Source: Lachnospiraceae bacterium (GTDB lineage: Bacteria; Bacillota; Clostridia; Lachnospirales; Lachnospiraceae). Taken from it: DNA of 64,000 bases. Position numbers and translations under genes: made by a program. Where the stretch lies: contig JAFVXW010000001.1 in the NCBI GenBank assembly GCA_017500935.1, positions 21,274 through 85,273 on the forward strand, written 5' to 3'. Under the pieces are notes generated by a model. The model saw only the letters and a list, made by a program, of their open reading frames with translations. It was not told the DNA's origin and did not search any database. Shown piece by piece: positions 1-8,513 of the stretch (positions are counted from its first letter, which is position 1; each line of letters starts with the position of its first letter).

Positions 1-441
1 AGGAATCGCAATGATGAGACATAATCCCAGAATCAGCATTTTGCTGGCTATGTTTTTAAAAGTATCCTTTGCAGTCAGAATTGCCAGAATATACAAAAGA
101 CAGACAGCGGGAATAATATAAGTAAAAGCGATGCTTGTACCTTCTACTACAATTAGTTTCTCCACAAACAAAATAGCAAACAGGATAATGAAGTAAGTAT
201 TCAAATCAGATACGGTGTTTGCCAGAGGACTTGCAAAGTCATCCGGCAAGGCTGATATTCCCAAAGAAATCCCCAAAGAAGCACCGGAAAAAGCCATAAC
301 AACATTCTGATTATGTTCCAGATGTTCCATGGTATTTTGCATAACCTGTGTATCGGGAATCTTGTGGGCCAGAACAGTAAAAGAAAAGACGGCAATAAAG
401 ATGAAAAACAGTATTTTGGCAAGTTTTTCTTTGGCGTTCAT
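1..441 (-). CDS. Polytopic membrane protein, unknown function (3' end beyond window)
   Basis: An open frame of 147 codons runs leftward from ATG 441-439 off the window edge without a stop. It is preceded by a strong AAGGAGG ribosome site. The protein begins MNAKEKLAKILFF, has one N-terminal hydrophobic segment (about residues 8-25), a soluble stretch (about 26-80), and then at least three hydrophobic helices. I do not recognise the family and assign no function. It is divergent from the glycerol dehydrogenase gene, and the shared spacer carries an inverted repeat at 475-508. The coding call rests on the ribosome site, the uninterrupted frame and the regular membrane-helix pattern. Confidence 0.7.
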   Translation of the reverse strand, partial: MNAKEKLAKILFFIFIAVFSFTVLAHKIPDTQVMQNTMEHLEHNQNVVMAFSGASLGISLGISALPDDFASPLANTVSDLNTYFIILFAILFVEKLIVVEGTSIAFTYIIPAVCLLYILAILTAKDTFKNIASKMLILGLCLIIAIP

Positions 442-474
442 AGGTATAGGCCTCCTTATCGGTGGTGGGTGGAT

Positions 475-508
475 AAATTTGATTTCCTGACAATATTGTA
501 TCAAATTT
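475..508. promoter_or_regulatory. Inverted repeat, candidate operator in divergent spacer
   Basis: Perfect 9-bp arms AAATTTGAT (475-483) and ATCAAATTT (500-508) flank a 16-bp spacer whose centre is the palindrome CAATATTG (491-498). The repeat lies between the leftward membrane-protein gene and the rightward gldA gene. That position suits a regulator acting on both. No T-tract follows, so a terminator is unlikely. The cognate regulator is unknown. Confidence 0.4.
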
Positions 509-623
509 CTTGCGGTTATGCAGTGTTTTTGATAGGATTAATATGACGTAATCCGGTGCAAAAAAGCCGGACAAACAAAAAACATAACAAGAGCCGCCAA
601 GCGGCAGGTAAGGAGAAAAAAAG

Positions 624-1724
624 ATGGCAATGATCTTAAACAGCCCCGGCAAATACGTACAGGGCGCAGGCGAACTTTCCAGACTGGGAAATTATGCAAA
701 GGAATTCGGTAAAAAGGCACTGATCTTAATCAGCGCATCCGGTTACAAAAGAAGCGGCAGCATGATCGAAAAGAGCTTTGAAGGACTTGACTGTGCAATC
801 GTTTTTGATTATTTCAACGGCGAATGCAGCAAAAAAGAAATCAACCGTCTGATCGAAATCGTAAAAAATGAAAACTGCGATATGGTGATCGGCGTTGGCG
901 GCGGCAAGATTCTGGATACCGCAAAGGCAGTTGCTTACTATGAACATATTCCCGTAATTATCTGCCCTACCATCGCATCCACCGATGCACCCTGCAGCGC
1001 ACTTTCTGTTATTTACACCGATGAAGGCGTATTTGAAGAGTATCTGTTCCTTCCCTCCAACCCCAACATGGTTCTGATGGACACCGAAGTGATCGCAAAT
1101 TCTCCCGCACGTCTGACTGTTGCAGGTATGGGAGATGCACTGGCTACTTACTTTGAAGCACGCGCATGCTATCAGAAGGATGCTACCTCCTGTGCAGGCG
1201 GCAAGGGTACCATGGCTGCTATGGCTCTGGCTGAACTTTGTCTGGACACTCTGCTGGAAGAAGGCGTAAAGGCAAAACTGGCTCTGGAAGCTGGCGTTTG
1301 CACTCCCGCAGTAGAAAAAGTGATCGAAGCTAACACCCTGCTTTCCGGTATCGGTTTTGAAAGCGGCGGTCTGGCAGCAGCACATGCAATCCACAACGGT
1401 CTGACCGTTCTGGAAGAGTGCCATCATATGTACCACGGTGAAAAGGTTGCATTTGGTACCATCACCCAGCTGATGCTGGAAAACATTCCTGCAGATGAGC
1501 TGGAAGAAATCGTTGGTTTCTGCGTGGAAGTTGGTCTCCCTGTTACCTTAAAGGAACTGGGTGTTACCGAAGTAACCAAGGAAAAGATCATGGCAGTGGC
1601 AGAAGCAGCAAGCGTAGCTGGCGAAACCATCCACAATATGCCTTTTGAAGTAACTGCTGAAAAAGTATACGCAGCTATCATGGCAGCGGACGCTTACGGC
1701 AGATACTATCTGTGCGAAGAATAA
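624..1724 (+). CDS. gldA: Glycerol dehydrogenase
   Basis: NAD-dependent oxidation of glycerol to dihydroxyacetone by a cytosolic iron-ADH-superfamily enzyme. The 366-aa length is typical of GldA. The NAD-binding GVGGGK motif lies at about residues 91-95, and the PTIASTDAPCS substrate-site motif follows near 115-126. The metal ligands are visible as Asp171 (GMGDAL), His254 (AAAHAIH) and His271 (MYHGEK), matching the family pattern. A GGTAAGGAG ribosome site precedes the ATG. The gene is monocistronic, closed by the hairpin at 1738-1771. Closely related enzymes can reduce other small ketones or aldehydes, so the physiological substrate is inferred. Confidence 0.92.
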   Translation: MAMILNSPGKYVQGAGELSRLGNYAKEFGKKALILISASGYKRSGSMIEKSFEGLDCAIVFDYFNGECSKKEINRLIEIVKNENCDMVIGVGGGKILDTAKAVAYYEHIPVIICPTIASTDAPCSALSVIYTDEGVFEEYLFLPSNPNMVLMDTEVIANSPARLTVAGMGDALATYFEARACYQKDATSCAGGKGTMAAMALAELCLDTLLEEGVKAKLALEAGVCTPAVEKVIEANTLLSGIGFESGGLAAAHAIHNGLTVLEECHHMYHGEKVAFGTITQLMLENIPADELEEIVGFCVEVGLPVTLKELGVTEVTKEKIMAVAEAASVAGETIHNMPFEVTAEKVYAAIMAADAYGRYYLCEE

Positions 1725-1737
1725 AAAGATTCCATAG

Positions 1738-1771
1738 AAAAACCGGTCCCTGAATCAGGGGCCGGTTTTTT
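1738..1771. terminator. Bidirectional intrinsic terminator, gldA / M29 peptidase
   Basis: ACCGGTCCCTGA (1742-1753) pairs with TCAGGGGCCGGT (1755-1766) with one G-U pair. It is flanked by A-rich and T-rich tracts and sits between two convergent genes. Confidence 0.85.
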
Positions 1772-1784
1772 GACTTTTTTGTTA

Positions 1785-3008
1785 TCAGAATGCCCAGGTG
1801 CCGTCCTTAAAGATCTGTACTTCTTTGCCGTCGCGGCATTTAGCAACGATGGAGAGGTCTTCAGTACCGATCATGAAGTCCACATGGATCATGGAATCAT
1901 TTACGCCAAGTGCGTGAATTTCATCGAGAGTCTTATTGTGGCAGTCACGGATGGTATCCTGGAAACCTTTGCCCAGTGCGAAGTGGCAGCATGCATTTTC
2001 ATCAAACAGAGTGTTGTAGAACAGAATACCGGTCTGGTTGATGGGGCTGTCATAAGGAACCAGTGCACATTCGCCAAGGTAACGTGCGCCTTCGTCCATA
2101 TTGATCATCTTCTGAACTGCTTCGTCGCCTTTTTCAGCGTGAGCTTCCACAACTTTGCCGTTTTCAAAACGGAACCAGAAGTTTTCAAGAATCTGACCCT
2201 GATAGGACAGAGGCTTGGAGGAATATACGATACCTTCAGCAACGCCCTTCATGGGAGAGATGAAGCATTCTTCGCTGGGGATGTTGGGATTGAAGTATAC
2301 GCCCTTGTCGGTGCCTTCTGCGCCGCCGCAGAATACTGCTTCGGGGATCATGCCTACGGTCAGGTCGGTTCCGTTGGAGGACTTGTACACCAGTTTATCA
2401 ATACCCAGATTATTTAAGAATTCACAGCGTGCTCTTAAGTCAGCATTGTGTGCTTCCCATGCTGCGATAGGATCTTCGTCTACGCGGGAAGTGGAAAGGA
2501 TTGCTTCCCAGAGCTTTTCAATGGCAACACTGGTGCGAACGCCGGGGAATACTTTCTTGGCCCATGCTGCGCCGGGTACTGCTGCGATACACCACTGATG
2601 CTTGCCGTCGATCTGCTGGCGGTAGCCCTTGGTGATGGGATATTTTGCCTGTGCAGCCTTGTTCATCTTTTCCATGTTGATGCCCTTTAAGCCATCGGGG
2701 TCATCGGAAACAAGGAATACGCGGCAGGGATATACCTCAGCCATGAATTTGAGCTTTTCTTCTTCGTAAGAATCAACGGTGGATAAGGTTTTGAGTTTCT
2801 GATGTCTTACATGAAGCTTCTGCAGGGGCTGATAGCTGAATTCAACATGAACCTTGCGTGCGCCTGCTTTGTAAAGCTCGTCTGTCACCATAGCTACAAA
2901 TTCAGGCTGATCAAGACCTGCGTTTAAAAATACGTCCTGGCCGGGCTGAACGTTGGCACCCATAAGTGCGATCAGTTTCGCATATTTGCGAAGTCTGGTT
3001 TTCTGCAT
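1785..3008 (-). CDS. Aminopeptidase, M29 (AmpS/PepS) family
   Basis: Cytosolic metallo-aminopeptidase, 407 aa, the usual family length. Metal and catalytic residues expected for M29 are recognisable: Glu in NIPSEECF (about 247/248), Glu313 in YLGECALVP, His342 in CCHFALG, and the His375-x-Asp377 pair in MIHVDFMIGT. The ATG at 3008 follows an AAGGAGG site. It is convergent with gldA and shares its terminator. It is likely a housekeeping peptide-recycling enzyme; substrate preference cannot be read from sequence. Confidence 0.92.
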   Translation of the reverse strand: MQKTRLRKYAKLIALMGANVQPGQDVFLNAGLDQPEFVAMVTDELYKAGARKVHVEFSYQPLQKLHVRHQKLKTLSTVDSYEEEKLKFMAEVYPCRVFLVSDDPDGLKGINMEKMNKAAQAKYPITKGYRQQIDGKHQWCIAAVPGAAWAKKVFPGVRTSVAIEKLWEAILSTSRVDEDPIAAWEAHNADLRARCEFLNNLGIDKLVYKSSNGTDLTVGMIPEAVFCGGAEGTDKGVYFNPNIPSEECFISPMKGVAEGIVYSSKPLSYQGQILENFWFRFENGKVVEAHAEKGDEAVQKMINMDEGARYLGECALVPYDSPINQTGILFYNTLFDENACCHFALGKGFQDTIRDCHNKTLDEIHALGVNDSMIHVDFMIGTEDLSIVAKCRDGKEVQIFKDGTWAF

Positions 3009-3029
3009 GATAAATTCCTCCTTAAAAGA

Positions 3030-3092
3030 GAACGATTTTTCCTAATTGTAGCACAGGCATGCGCAGAATAAAAGTGGAAAATCGTTTTGATT
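3030..3092 (-). promoter_or_regulatory. Inverted repeat flanking probable M29 promoter
   Basis: On the minus strand, AACGATTTTCC and GGAAAAATCGTT form near-complementary arms around a probable -10 box TACAAT just upstream of the peptidase gene. A 14-base copy of the proximal arm (GAACGATTTTTCCT) recurs at 16777-16790 before the lacI-type gene. A regulator-binding role is inference. Confidence 0.3.
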
Positions 3093-3132
3093 TGGTGATG
3101 TGTTGTATTATAATGGAAAAAACAGCACAGGA

Positions 3133-3369
3133 TTATTCGAGTTCATTTGCTATCGTCATCATCCATAACGCAGTTTCGTTATGACAGTTGATCCAGAAAG
3201 AGCCGCCGCTTTCCCGGCAGTCTTTCTCAACCCAGTGTGTGGGGATCAGGCCGGTTTCGGGATTCTGCATTCTGGTGACGGTGTCTGCAAGGGTGCAGGC
3301 TTTTGCCAGAAGCAGCGGATTTTTTGTGGCTTTATACAGGTTCAGGAAAGTGCCCATGATATCAAACTA
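3133..3369 (-). pseudogene. Remnant of a six-hairpin glycosidase-like gene (C-terminal fragment)
   Basis: A leftward 74-codon frame from 3357 ends at 3133. It reads like the C-terminal end of an (alpha/alpha)6-type glycosidase or lyase, with phrases such as MQNPETGLIPTHW and SFWINCHNETALWMM. The frame continues upstream for three sensible codons (FDI) and then meets TAG at 3367-3369, just where the ribosome site of the next gene begins. No ribosome site precedes the internal ATG. I read it as what is left after a deletion removed the 5' part of the gene. The family call is tentative. Confidence 0.5.
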
Positions 3370-3391
3370 AAAAAGAAAAAGGAAGAAAGCT

Positions 3392-4390
3392 ATGCCCAAA
3401 GGAACAAACCAGAAATTCAAATTATACCGCCTTGCACAGATCATGCTGGAAAAAACGGATGAGGAGCATTTCATCACGATGCCGGAGATCATGGCAGAGC
3501 TTGCAAAGTACGACATTACAGCCGACAGAAAAAGCATTTACACGGATTTAAAGGATCTGTATGATCTGGGAATCGAAGTGGAGGGCGAGCCGGTTGGCAA
3601 CCGCTATCATTATCATGTGGTTTCCCGTGCGTTTGAACTGCCGGAATTAAAGCTTCTGGTGGATGCGATCCAGTCCTCCAAATTTATCACCGAAAAAAAG
3701 ACCACAGATCTGATCAAAAAGCTGGAAAAGCTGGTCAGCAGACAGGATGCCCAAAAGCTCCAGCGTCAGGTTTACGTGACGGGGCGCATCAAAACGATGA
3801 ATGAGAGTATCTATTACACAGTTGATGCGATCCACAATGCCATTTCTGAAAACAAAAAGATCAGATTCCAGTATTTTCAGTGGAATGTCAAAAAGGAAAT
3901 GGAACTTCGCCACGGCGGTGCATTTTACCATATCAGTCCCTGGGGGCTTTCCTGGGACAATGAAAACTACTACATGATCGGATTTGATTCTGCGGCAGGC
4001 AAGATCAAGCATTACCGCGTGGATAAAATGCTGCGTATTGAACTGACAGAAGATAAACGCGAAGGCAAAGAGCATTTTGAAAAGCTTAACATGGCAGAAT
4101 ACGCTGTCAAAAGCTTCAGCATGTACGGCGGCAAAGAACAGAAGGTAAAGCTTCTTGTAAGAAATGAGCTGGCAGGCGTGATCATCGACCGTTTTGGAAA
4201 AGACGTCATGATGATTCCGGCGGATGCTGCGCATTTTTCTGTAAATGTGGATGTGCATGTCAGCGGACAGTTTTTTGGCTGGGTCATGTCGCTGGGAGAA
4301 GGCGTAAAGCTTCTTGGGCCGGAGGATGTGGTTGAGCAGATGAAAAAAGAGATCGAAAGACTGACCAGGCAGTATTTTACCGCAGATTGA
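3392..4390 (+). CDS. WYL-domain transcriptional regulator (DeoR-type HTH)
   Basis: A 332-aa regulator: an N-terminal winged helix-turn-helix (about residues 10-65, including DRKSIYTDLKDL), a central linker, and a WYL ligand-sensing domain (about 140-220) with the characteristic PWGLSWDNENYYMIGF stretch, then a WCX-like C-terminal part. WYL proteins bind small ligands or nucleic acid and regulate diverse genes. The start is supported by AAGGAAG eight bases upstream. The EamA transporter gene follows after 19 bases, suggesting one operon. The effector is unknown. Confidence 0.88.
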   Translation: MPKGTNQKFKLYRLAQIMLEKTDEEHFITMPEIMAELAKYDITADRKSIYTDLKDLYDLGIEVEGEPVGNRYHYHVVSRAFELPELKLLVDAIQSSKFITEKKTTDLIKKLEKLVSRQDAQKLQRQVYVTGRIKTMNESIYYTVDAIHNAISENKKIRFQYFQWNVKKEMELRHGGAFYHISPWGLSWDNENYYMIGFDSAAGKIKHYRVDKMLRIELTEDKREGKEHFEKLNMAEYAVKSFSMYGGKEQKVKLLVRNELAGVIIDRFGKDVMMIPADAAHFSVNVDVHVSGQFFGWVMSLGEGVKLLGPEDVVEQMKKEIERLTRQYFTAD

Positions 4391-4409
4391 CACAAAGGAG
4401 ATTGAAAAT

Positions 4410-5348
4410 ATGATTACCGGACTTTTGGCCGGCATCACCTGGGCAATTGCCACGGTGATACTGGGCATTGCACTTTCTGCATCGCCTTTTATAAGTTCGC
4501 AGCAGGCACTTGTTCTGGCGCCCTTTGCAGGGACTTTTCTGCATGATGCCTGTTCTGCGGTGATCATGCTCATTTATAATCTGATAAAAGGAAACCAAAA
4601 ACAGTTTCTGCAGATGATAAAAAGCCGGGATTTTAAGTGGCTGCTTTTAGCATCGGCAGTCGGCGGACCGGTCGGTATGACAGGATATGTCATGACGGTC
4701 AATTATATGGGTGCTTCTGTCGGAGCAGTTGCCAGCGCGGTGTATCCGGCGGTAGGTACAGCGCTGGCTTATTTTTTCCTGAAAGAAAAGGTCAGATGGT
4801 ATCAATGGATTTTTCTGATCCTGGCGCTGGCTGGTGTTTACGGGCTGGGTTACTCGCCCCGGCTGCAGGTAAAAAACTGGGGGCTTGGTCTGGCCGGTGC
4901 GCTGATGTGTTCTTTTGGCTGGGGAATCGAGGCCGTGGTGCTTGCAAAGTGTTTTAAAAATACCGCGTTTGGGCAGGAGCAGGCCCTTTTTATCCGGCAG
5001 ACAACGTCTGCGCTGCTTTATGGAACGATCATCATTCCTGCACTTTCGGGATGGCAGTTTACGGGAGAACTTTTGCGGGTTCATGCAGGAGAGCTTCTGC
5101 CGGTCATCTGCTGTGCGGCATTTTTTGCCAGCTTATCATACCTGCTGTATTATAAAGCGATCGCGCAGGTGGGCGCCGCCAGGGCGATGGCGTTAAATAT
5201 CACTTATACCGCATGGGCCATTGTGTTTTCCGTGGTGATTTTCAAAGATTTCATGGTTTTAAATCCTGTGACTCTGATCTGTTCTGTGTTGGTTGTCGGG
5301 GGAGGAATCCTTGCGGCAGCAGATTTTAAAACGATTTTGTGCAAATAA
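4410..5348 (+). CDS. EamA/DMT-family transporter
   Basis: A 312-aa polytopic inner-membrane protein with about ten hydrophobic helices in two repeated halves, the layout of drug/metabolite transporters. The first half ends near MGASVGAVASAVYPAVGTALAYFFLKE; the second repeats the pattern in VGAARAMALNITYTAWAIVFSVVIFKD. An AAGGAG site lies ten bases before the ATG. It sits directly downstream of the WYL regulator and upstream of two URO-D-like genes, so it may move a methylated amine, sugar or related substrate. The substrate cannot be deduced. Confidence 0.85.
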   Translation: MITGLLAGITWAIATVILGIALSASPFISSQQALVLAPFAGTFLHDACSAVIMLIYNLIKGNQKQFLQMIKSRDFKWLLLASAVGGPVGMTGYVMTVNYMGASVGAVASAVYPAVGTALAYFFLKEKVRWYQWIFLILALAGVYGLGYSPRLQVKNWGLGLAGALMCSFGWGIEAVVLAKCFKNTAFGQEQALFIRQTTSALLYGTIIIPALSGWQFTGELLRVHAGELLPVICCAAFFASLSYLLYYKAIAQVGAARAMALNITYTAWAIVFSVVIFKDFMVLNPVTLICSVLVVGGGILAAADFKTILCK

Positions 5349-5454
5349 ACATTTTGGAGATAAAAACGAACACCGGGCACATCGACAATGTTAGGTTGTT
5401 TGTGTACGATAAAATCAGGATGCAGCATCACAAGTCGGCAATAGGAGAAAATGT

Positions 5455-6618
5455 ATGCAGATATTAAACAGACGTGCCATGGAACTGCCCAAAACACAGC
5501 TTATGGATGTTTTGGAAGAAGCGATCGCAAAAAAACAGGAGATCATTGCGCAAAGAGACCGTATATACGGAAAGGACCGTGTCCGGATCATGTCCGGTCC
5601 GGAGAACCTTCTGCTGCCGGAAACCTTTGGCTTTGATATGAACGATTACTATAAAAATCCGGAGCTTGCCCTTGAAACTGAGCTCAGAAAGCGCATTTTC
5701 TGGCTGGACAACTGTCAGGATGACAGCAATTATTCCATGACTTTTCCTGCGGTGGCCAGTGTTTATTATGATATGACCTTATTTGGTGTGGACATTGCCT
5801 ATACAAGAGACGGTGTTCCCAATATGGCAGAGCATCCTTTTTCACAAAACAGGGACTTATCGCTTCTTGGTACATTTGATTTTAAACAGACCGGGGAAAT
5901 GCCCTGGGTGATCAGTCAGTACGAACAGCAGCAAAGGATCGCGCAGGAGCAGTACGGCGGAAAGCTTTCCTTTACATTCCCCGAATTTACCCGCGGTCCG
6001 CTGGATATTTATGTGCAGCTGCGCGGTTATGAGAATTTTATCATGGATTATTATGAAGATCCGGAAGCGCTGAAAGAGGCCATTGATTTTATCGTGGAAA
6101 GACGTCTGGCTTATCGGAAAGCAAGACTGGAATATCTGGGTCAGAAAGAGGACAGCGGATTTAGCTGGATCTGCGATGACTGGATCAATTTCCCCTTTAT
6201 CACAGAGGAGCTGTTTGAAGAGATCGCAGTTCCCGCTTATCAGAAGATTCAGGAAAAAGAGGGGGCAGTCACCTTCTTCCACACCTGCGGCAATATGGAG
6301 CCGATCGCGGCGCGTATGGCAGAATTATTCCCGAAGCTGGAATTTCTGGAAGTCAGCGGCTGGAATGATTACGATAAGATCGATGCAGCCGTACCCAAAG
6401 CACGGGCCATCCGTTTTTGTTCCATCATTTCCGAGATTCTGCTGGGTTCCAAAGAGCAGCATCGGAAAAAACTGGAAGCAGTTGCACGCGCAGCCAAAGG
6501 CAGAAAGACGGAATTGTATCCGGCAAGCTTTGTAAGACTGGACCCGACGCTGGAAGAAAGTATGTTTAAGTTTAACGATTATATGAATCTGGCGCGCGAG
6601 ATTTTTGCGGAAACCTGA
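5455..6618 (+). CDS. Uroporphyrinogen decarboxylase (URO-D) superfamily protein
   Basis: A 387-aa TIM-barrel protein of the URO-D superfamily. In anaerobes this fold mostly serves as a methyltransferase acting on corrinoid proteins or small methyl donors rather than in heme synthesis. The FFHTCGNMEP segment (about residues 275-285) carries the His-x-Cys pair seen in zinc-dependent members such as MtaA/MtbA. The start at 5455 is favoured by ATAGGAG seven bases upstream; an out-of-frame ATG overlaps at 5451. A second member of the family follows after 21 bases. No corrinoid protein gene is nearby, so true activity is unassigned. Confidence 0.8.
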   Translation: MQILNRRAMELPKTQLMDVLEEAIAKKQEIIAQRDRIYGKDRVRIMSGPENLLLPETFGFDMNDYYKNPELALETELRKRIFWLDNCQDDSNYSMTFPAVASVYYDMTLFGVDIAYTRDGVPNMAEHPFSQNRDLSLLGTFDFKQTGEMPWVISQYEQQQRIAQEQYGGKLSFTFPEFTRGPLDIYVQLRGYENFIMDYYEDPEALKEAIDFIVERRLAYRKARLEYLGQKEDSGFSWICDDWINFPFITEELFEEIAVPAYQKIQEKEGAVTFFHTCGNMEPIAARMAELFPKLEFLEVSGWNDYDKIDAAVPKARAIRFCSIISEILLGSKEQHRKKLEAVARAAKGRKTELYPASFVRLDPTLEESMFKFNDYMNLAREIFAET

Positions 6619-6639
6619 TTTTGAAGGAGGATATCCGGT

Positions 6640-7782
6640 ATGAATTTAAGAGAAAATGTGAATGCGATCCTGCATTATGAAAAATTTGATCATTTACCGG
6701 TTCTTTCCATGGGCTACTGGAAGGAAACACTGGAAAAATGGGCGATGGAAGGCCATATCCGTATGGAGGATGCCCAGGAATATATGAATTGTATCTGGAA
6801 GCCCATGCCGGACGAGGATGCGCCCGCCGTGAAGGCGATCCGTGAAAAACTGGGCTTTGACTATAACTGGGATAATTATTTCCGTCCCAAGGCGTTTTTG
6901 TTCCCGGAATTTGAAAAGGAAGTTCTGGAAGTAAAGCCTGACGGCAGCAGGATCATCCGGGATAATGTGGGTCTGATCGTCATGGAAAAACCCGGCCTGA
7001 TCTCCATTCCGGCAGAAATCGGCACAACCCTGACCGGGCGCGAAGCATGGGAAGAATTTTATCTGCCCAAGTTTCAGTGGAATGAGGCGCGCAGCTTTGC
7101 GGACGAACTCAAAGCCAGATATCTGGATAAACAGCCTGAGTATCCGCTGGTACTGCAGTGCGGCTCCCTGATCGGTGACATCCGCAATATGATGGGGCTG
7201 ACAGAATTGAGTTATCTGTATGTGGATGATCCCGACCTTTATGTGGAAGTGCTTGATACTGTGGGAAATCTGTCCTATCAGTGTGTGAAACATGTCCTGG
7301 AAACAGGCGTCAAGTTCGATGCCGGTCATTTTTGGGAAGACATCTGCTGCAGAAACGGCCCGCTGGTACCGACGGAAGTATTTGAAGAATATCTGGTTCC
7401 GCATTACAGAAAAATCACAAATCTCCTGAAGGAATACGGAATTGATATCTGTACCGTCGACTGTGACGGCGACATTACACGTCTGGTCGGATACTGGCTG
7501 GAAGGCGGCGTTAACACCATGTTTCCCATTGAAGTGGGTGCCTGGGGCGGAAGCTTTGCTCCTTTGCGCAAAGCTCACGGAACAGCATTGCGCGGCATCG
7601 GCGGCATGAACAAGAATGTATTTTCCAAAGATTACAAAGCCATCGATGAAGAAATTGAGCGCTTGAAGCCGATCATTCACATGGGCGGTTACATTCCCTG
7701 CCCGGATCATCTGATTGCACCGGATGCAAAATTTGAAAATGTGCAGTATTACTGCGACAGGATGCAGAATCTCAAGCTGTAA
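6640..7782 (+). CDS. URO-D superfamily protein, second paralogue
   Basis: A 380-aa protein, clearly of the same superfamily as its upstream neighbour but well diverged from it. The putative metal site differs: here it reads DICTVDCDGD (about residues 268-277), with a Cys-x3-Cys pair in place of the His-x-Cys. It is preceded by AAGGAGG. The pair may act as partner methyltransferases or as a heteromer; this is inference from adjacency. A strong terminator closes the unit at 7791-7818. Confidence 0.8.
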   Translation: MNLRENVNAILHYEKFDHLPVLSMGYWKETLEKWAMEGHIRMEDAQEYMNCIWKPMPDEDAPAVKAIREKLGFDYNWDNYFRPKAFLFPEFEKEVLEVKPDGSRIIRDNVGLIVMEKPGLISIPAEIGTTLTGREAWEEFYLPKFQWNEARSFADELKARYLDKQPEYPLVLQCGSLIGDIRNMMGLTELSYLYVDDPDLYVEVLDTVGNLSYQCVKHVLETGVKFDAGHFWEDICCRNGPLVPTEVFEEYLVPHYRKITNLLKEYGIDICTVDCDGDITRLVGYWLEGGVNTMFPIEVGAWGGSFAPLRKAHGTALRGIGGMNKNVFSKDYKAIDEEIERLKPIIHMGGYIPCPDHLIAPDAKFENVQYYCDRMQNLKL

Positions 7783-7790
7783 AAGACAAG

Positions 7791-7818
7791 TCCCGCGGCG
7801 TAAAACCGCGGGATTTTT
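7791..7818 (+). terminator. Intrinsic terminator of the WYL-EamA-URO-D unit
   Basis: TCCCGCGG (7791-7798) pairs perfectly with CCGCGGGA (7806-7813) and is followed by a T run. Confidence 0.88.
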
Positions 7819-7820
7819 GA

Positions 7821-7849
7821 TTGAATGTAATACTTTCCTATTTTATAAT
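7821..7849 (+). promoter_or_regulatory. SigA-type promoter of the rhomboid gene
   Basis: TTGAAT (7821-7826), a 17-bp spacer, and TATAAT (7844-7849), placed directly after the preceding terminator. Transcription would start near 7856, about 28 bases before the ATG. Confidence 0.75.
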
Positions 7850-7883
7850 AGAAGAAGTATAAAGCGAAAGCGGGGAAGTACAG

Positions 7884-8450
7884 ATGAAAAGAAAAATCAA
7901 AATCACCATGAATGCGCCTGTTGTACTGGGGCTGGTTGGAATCAGTTTTATCGCTACTGTTTTAAGTCTTGTGACCGGCGGATTTATCGGAGAGCTTCTG
8001 TTTATGACTTACCGCTGGCCTCTTACGTCACCGATGACCTGGATCAGAGCCTTTACCCATGTATTTGGACATGCCGACCTTGCGCACCTTGTTGGAAATA
8101 TGAGTTATCTGCTTCTGCTGGGGCCTCTGCTTGAGGAAAAGTATTCTTCCAAAACACTGACTGCAGTGATTCTGATCACAGCTTTTGTGACCAGTCTGAT
8201 CAATTATGTCTTTTTTCCGCAGGTGGCTTTGTGCGGTGCCAGCGGCGTGGTGTTTGCTTTTATTGTCCTGTCCTCCTTTACCAGTTTTAAGGATGGCGAG
8301 ATTCCGCTGACATTCCTTCTTGTTGCGGTATTTTTCATCGGCCAGCAGATCGTGGACGGCCTGACCGTGCAGGATAATGTGTCAAACATGGCGCATATCA
8401 CAGGCGGCGTGATCGGCGGATGGATTGGGTATAAGCTGAATAAGAAATAG
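7884..8450 (+). CDS. Rhomboid-family intramembrane serine protease
   Basis: A 188-aa membrane protease with six predicted helices, the minimal rhomboid core. The catalytic dyad is visible: Ser120 in the GASG motif on helix 4 and His171 in NMAHITGG on helix 6. The His68-x3-Asn72 signature of helix 2 (HLVGNM) is also present. It would cleave transmembrane substrates within the bilayer. Expressed alone from its own promoter and followed by a hairpin at 8471-8513. Substrate unknown. Confidence 0.92.
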   Translation: MKRKIKITMNAPVVLGLVGISFIATVLSLVTGGFIGELLFMTYRWPLTSPMTWIRAFTHVFGHADLAHLVGNMSYLLLLGPLLEEKYSSKTLTAVILITAFVTSLINYVFFPQVALCGASGVVFAFIVLSSFTSFKDGEIPLTFLLVAVFFIGQQIVDGLTVQDNVSNMAHITGGVIGGWIGYKLNKK

Positions 8451-8470
8451 GGAGATATGCAAGTATATCT

Positions 8471-8513
8471 GTGAGCAGTCAAAACTCAAACGTTTCTGCT
8501 TTTGACTGCTCAC
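8471..8513 (+). terminator. Hairpin after rhomboid gene, probable terminator
   Basis: Perfect 14-bp arms GTGAGCAGTCAAAA (8471-8484) and TTTTGACTGCTCAC (8500-8513). Only a short T-rich stretch follows, so termination is likely but not textbook. Confidence 0.6.

Noticed and set aside
6694-7710. 338-codon minus-strand frame opposite the second URO-D gene
   Set aside because: No ribosome site, and it mirrors a conserved gene.
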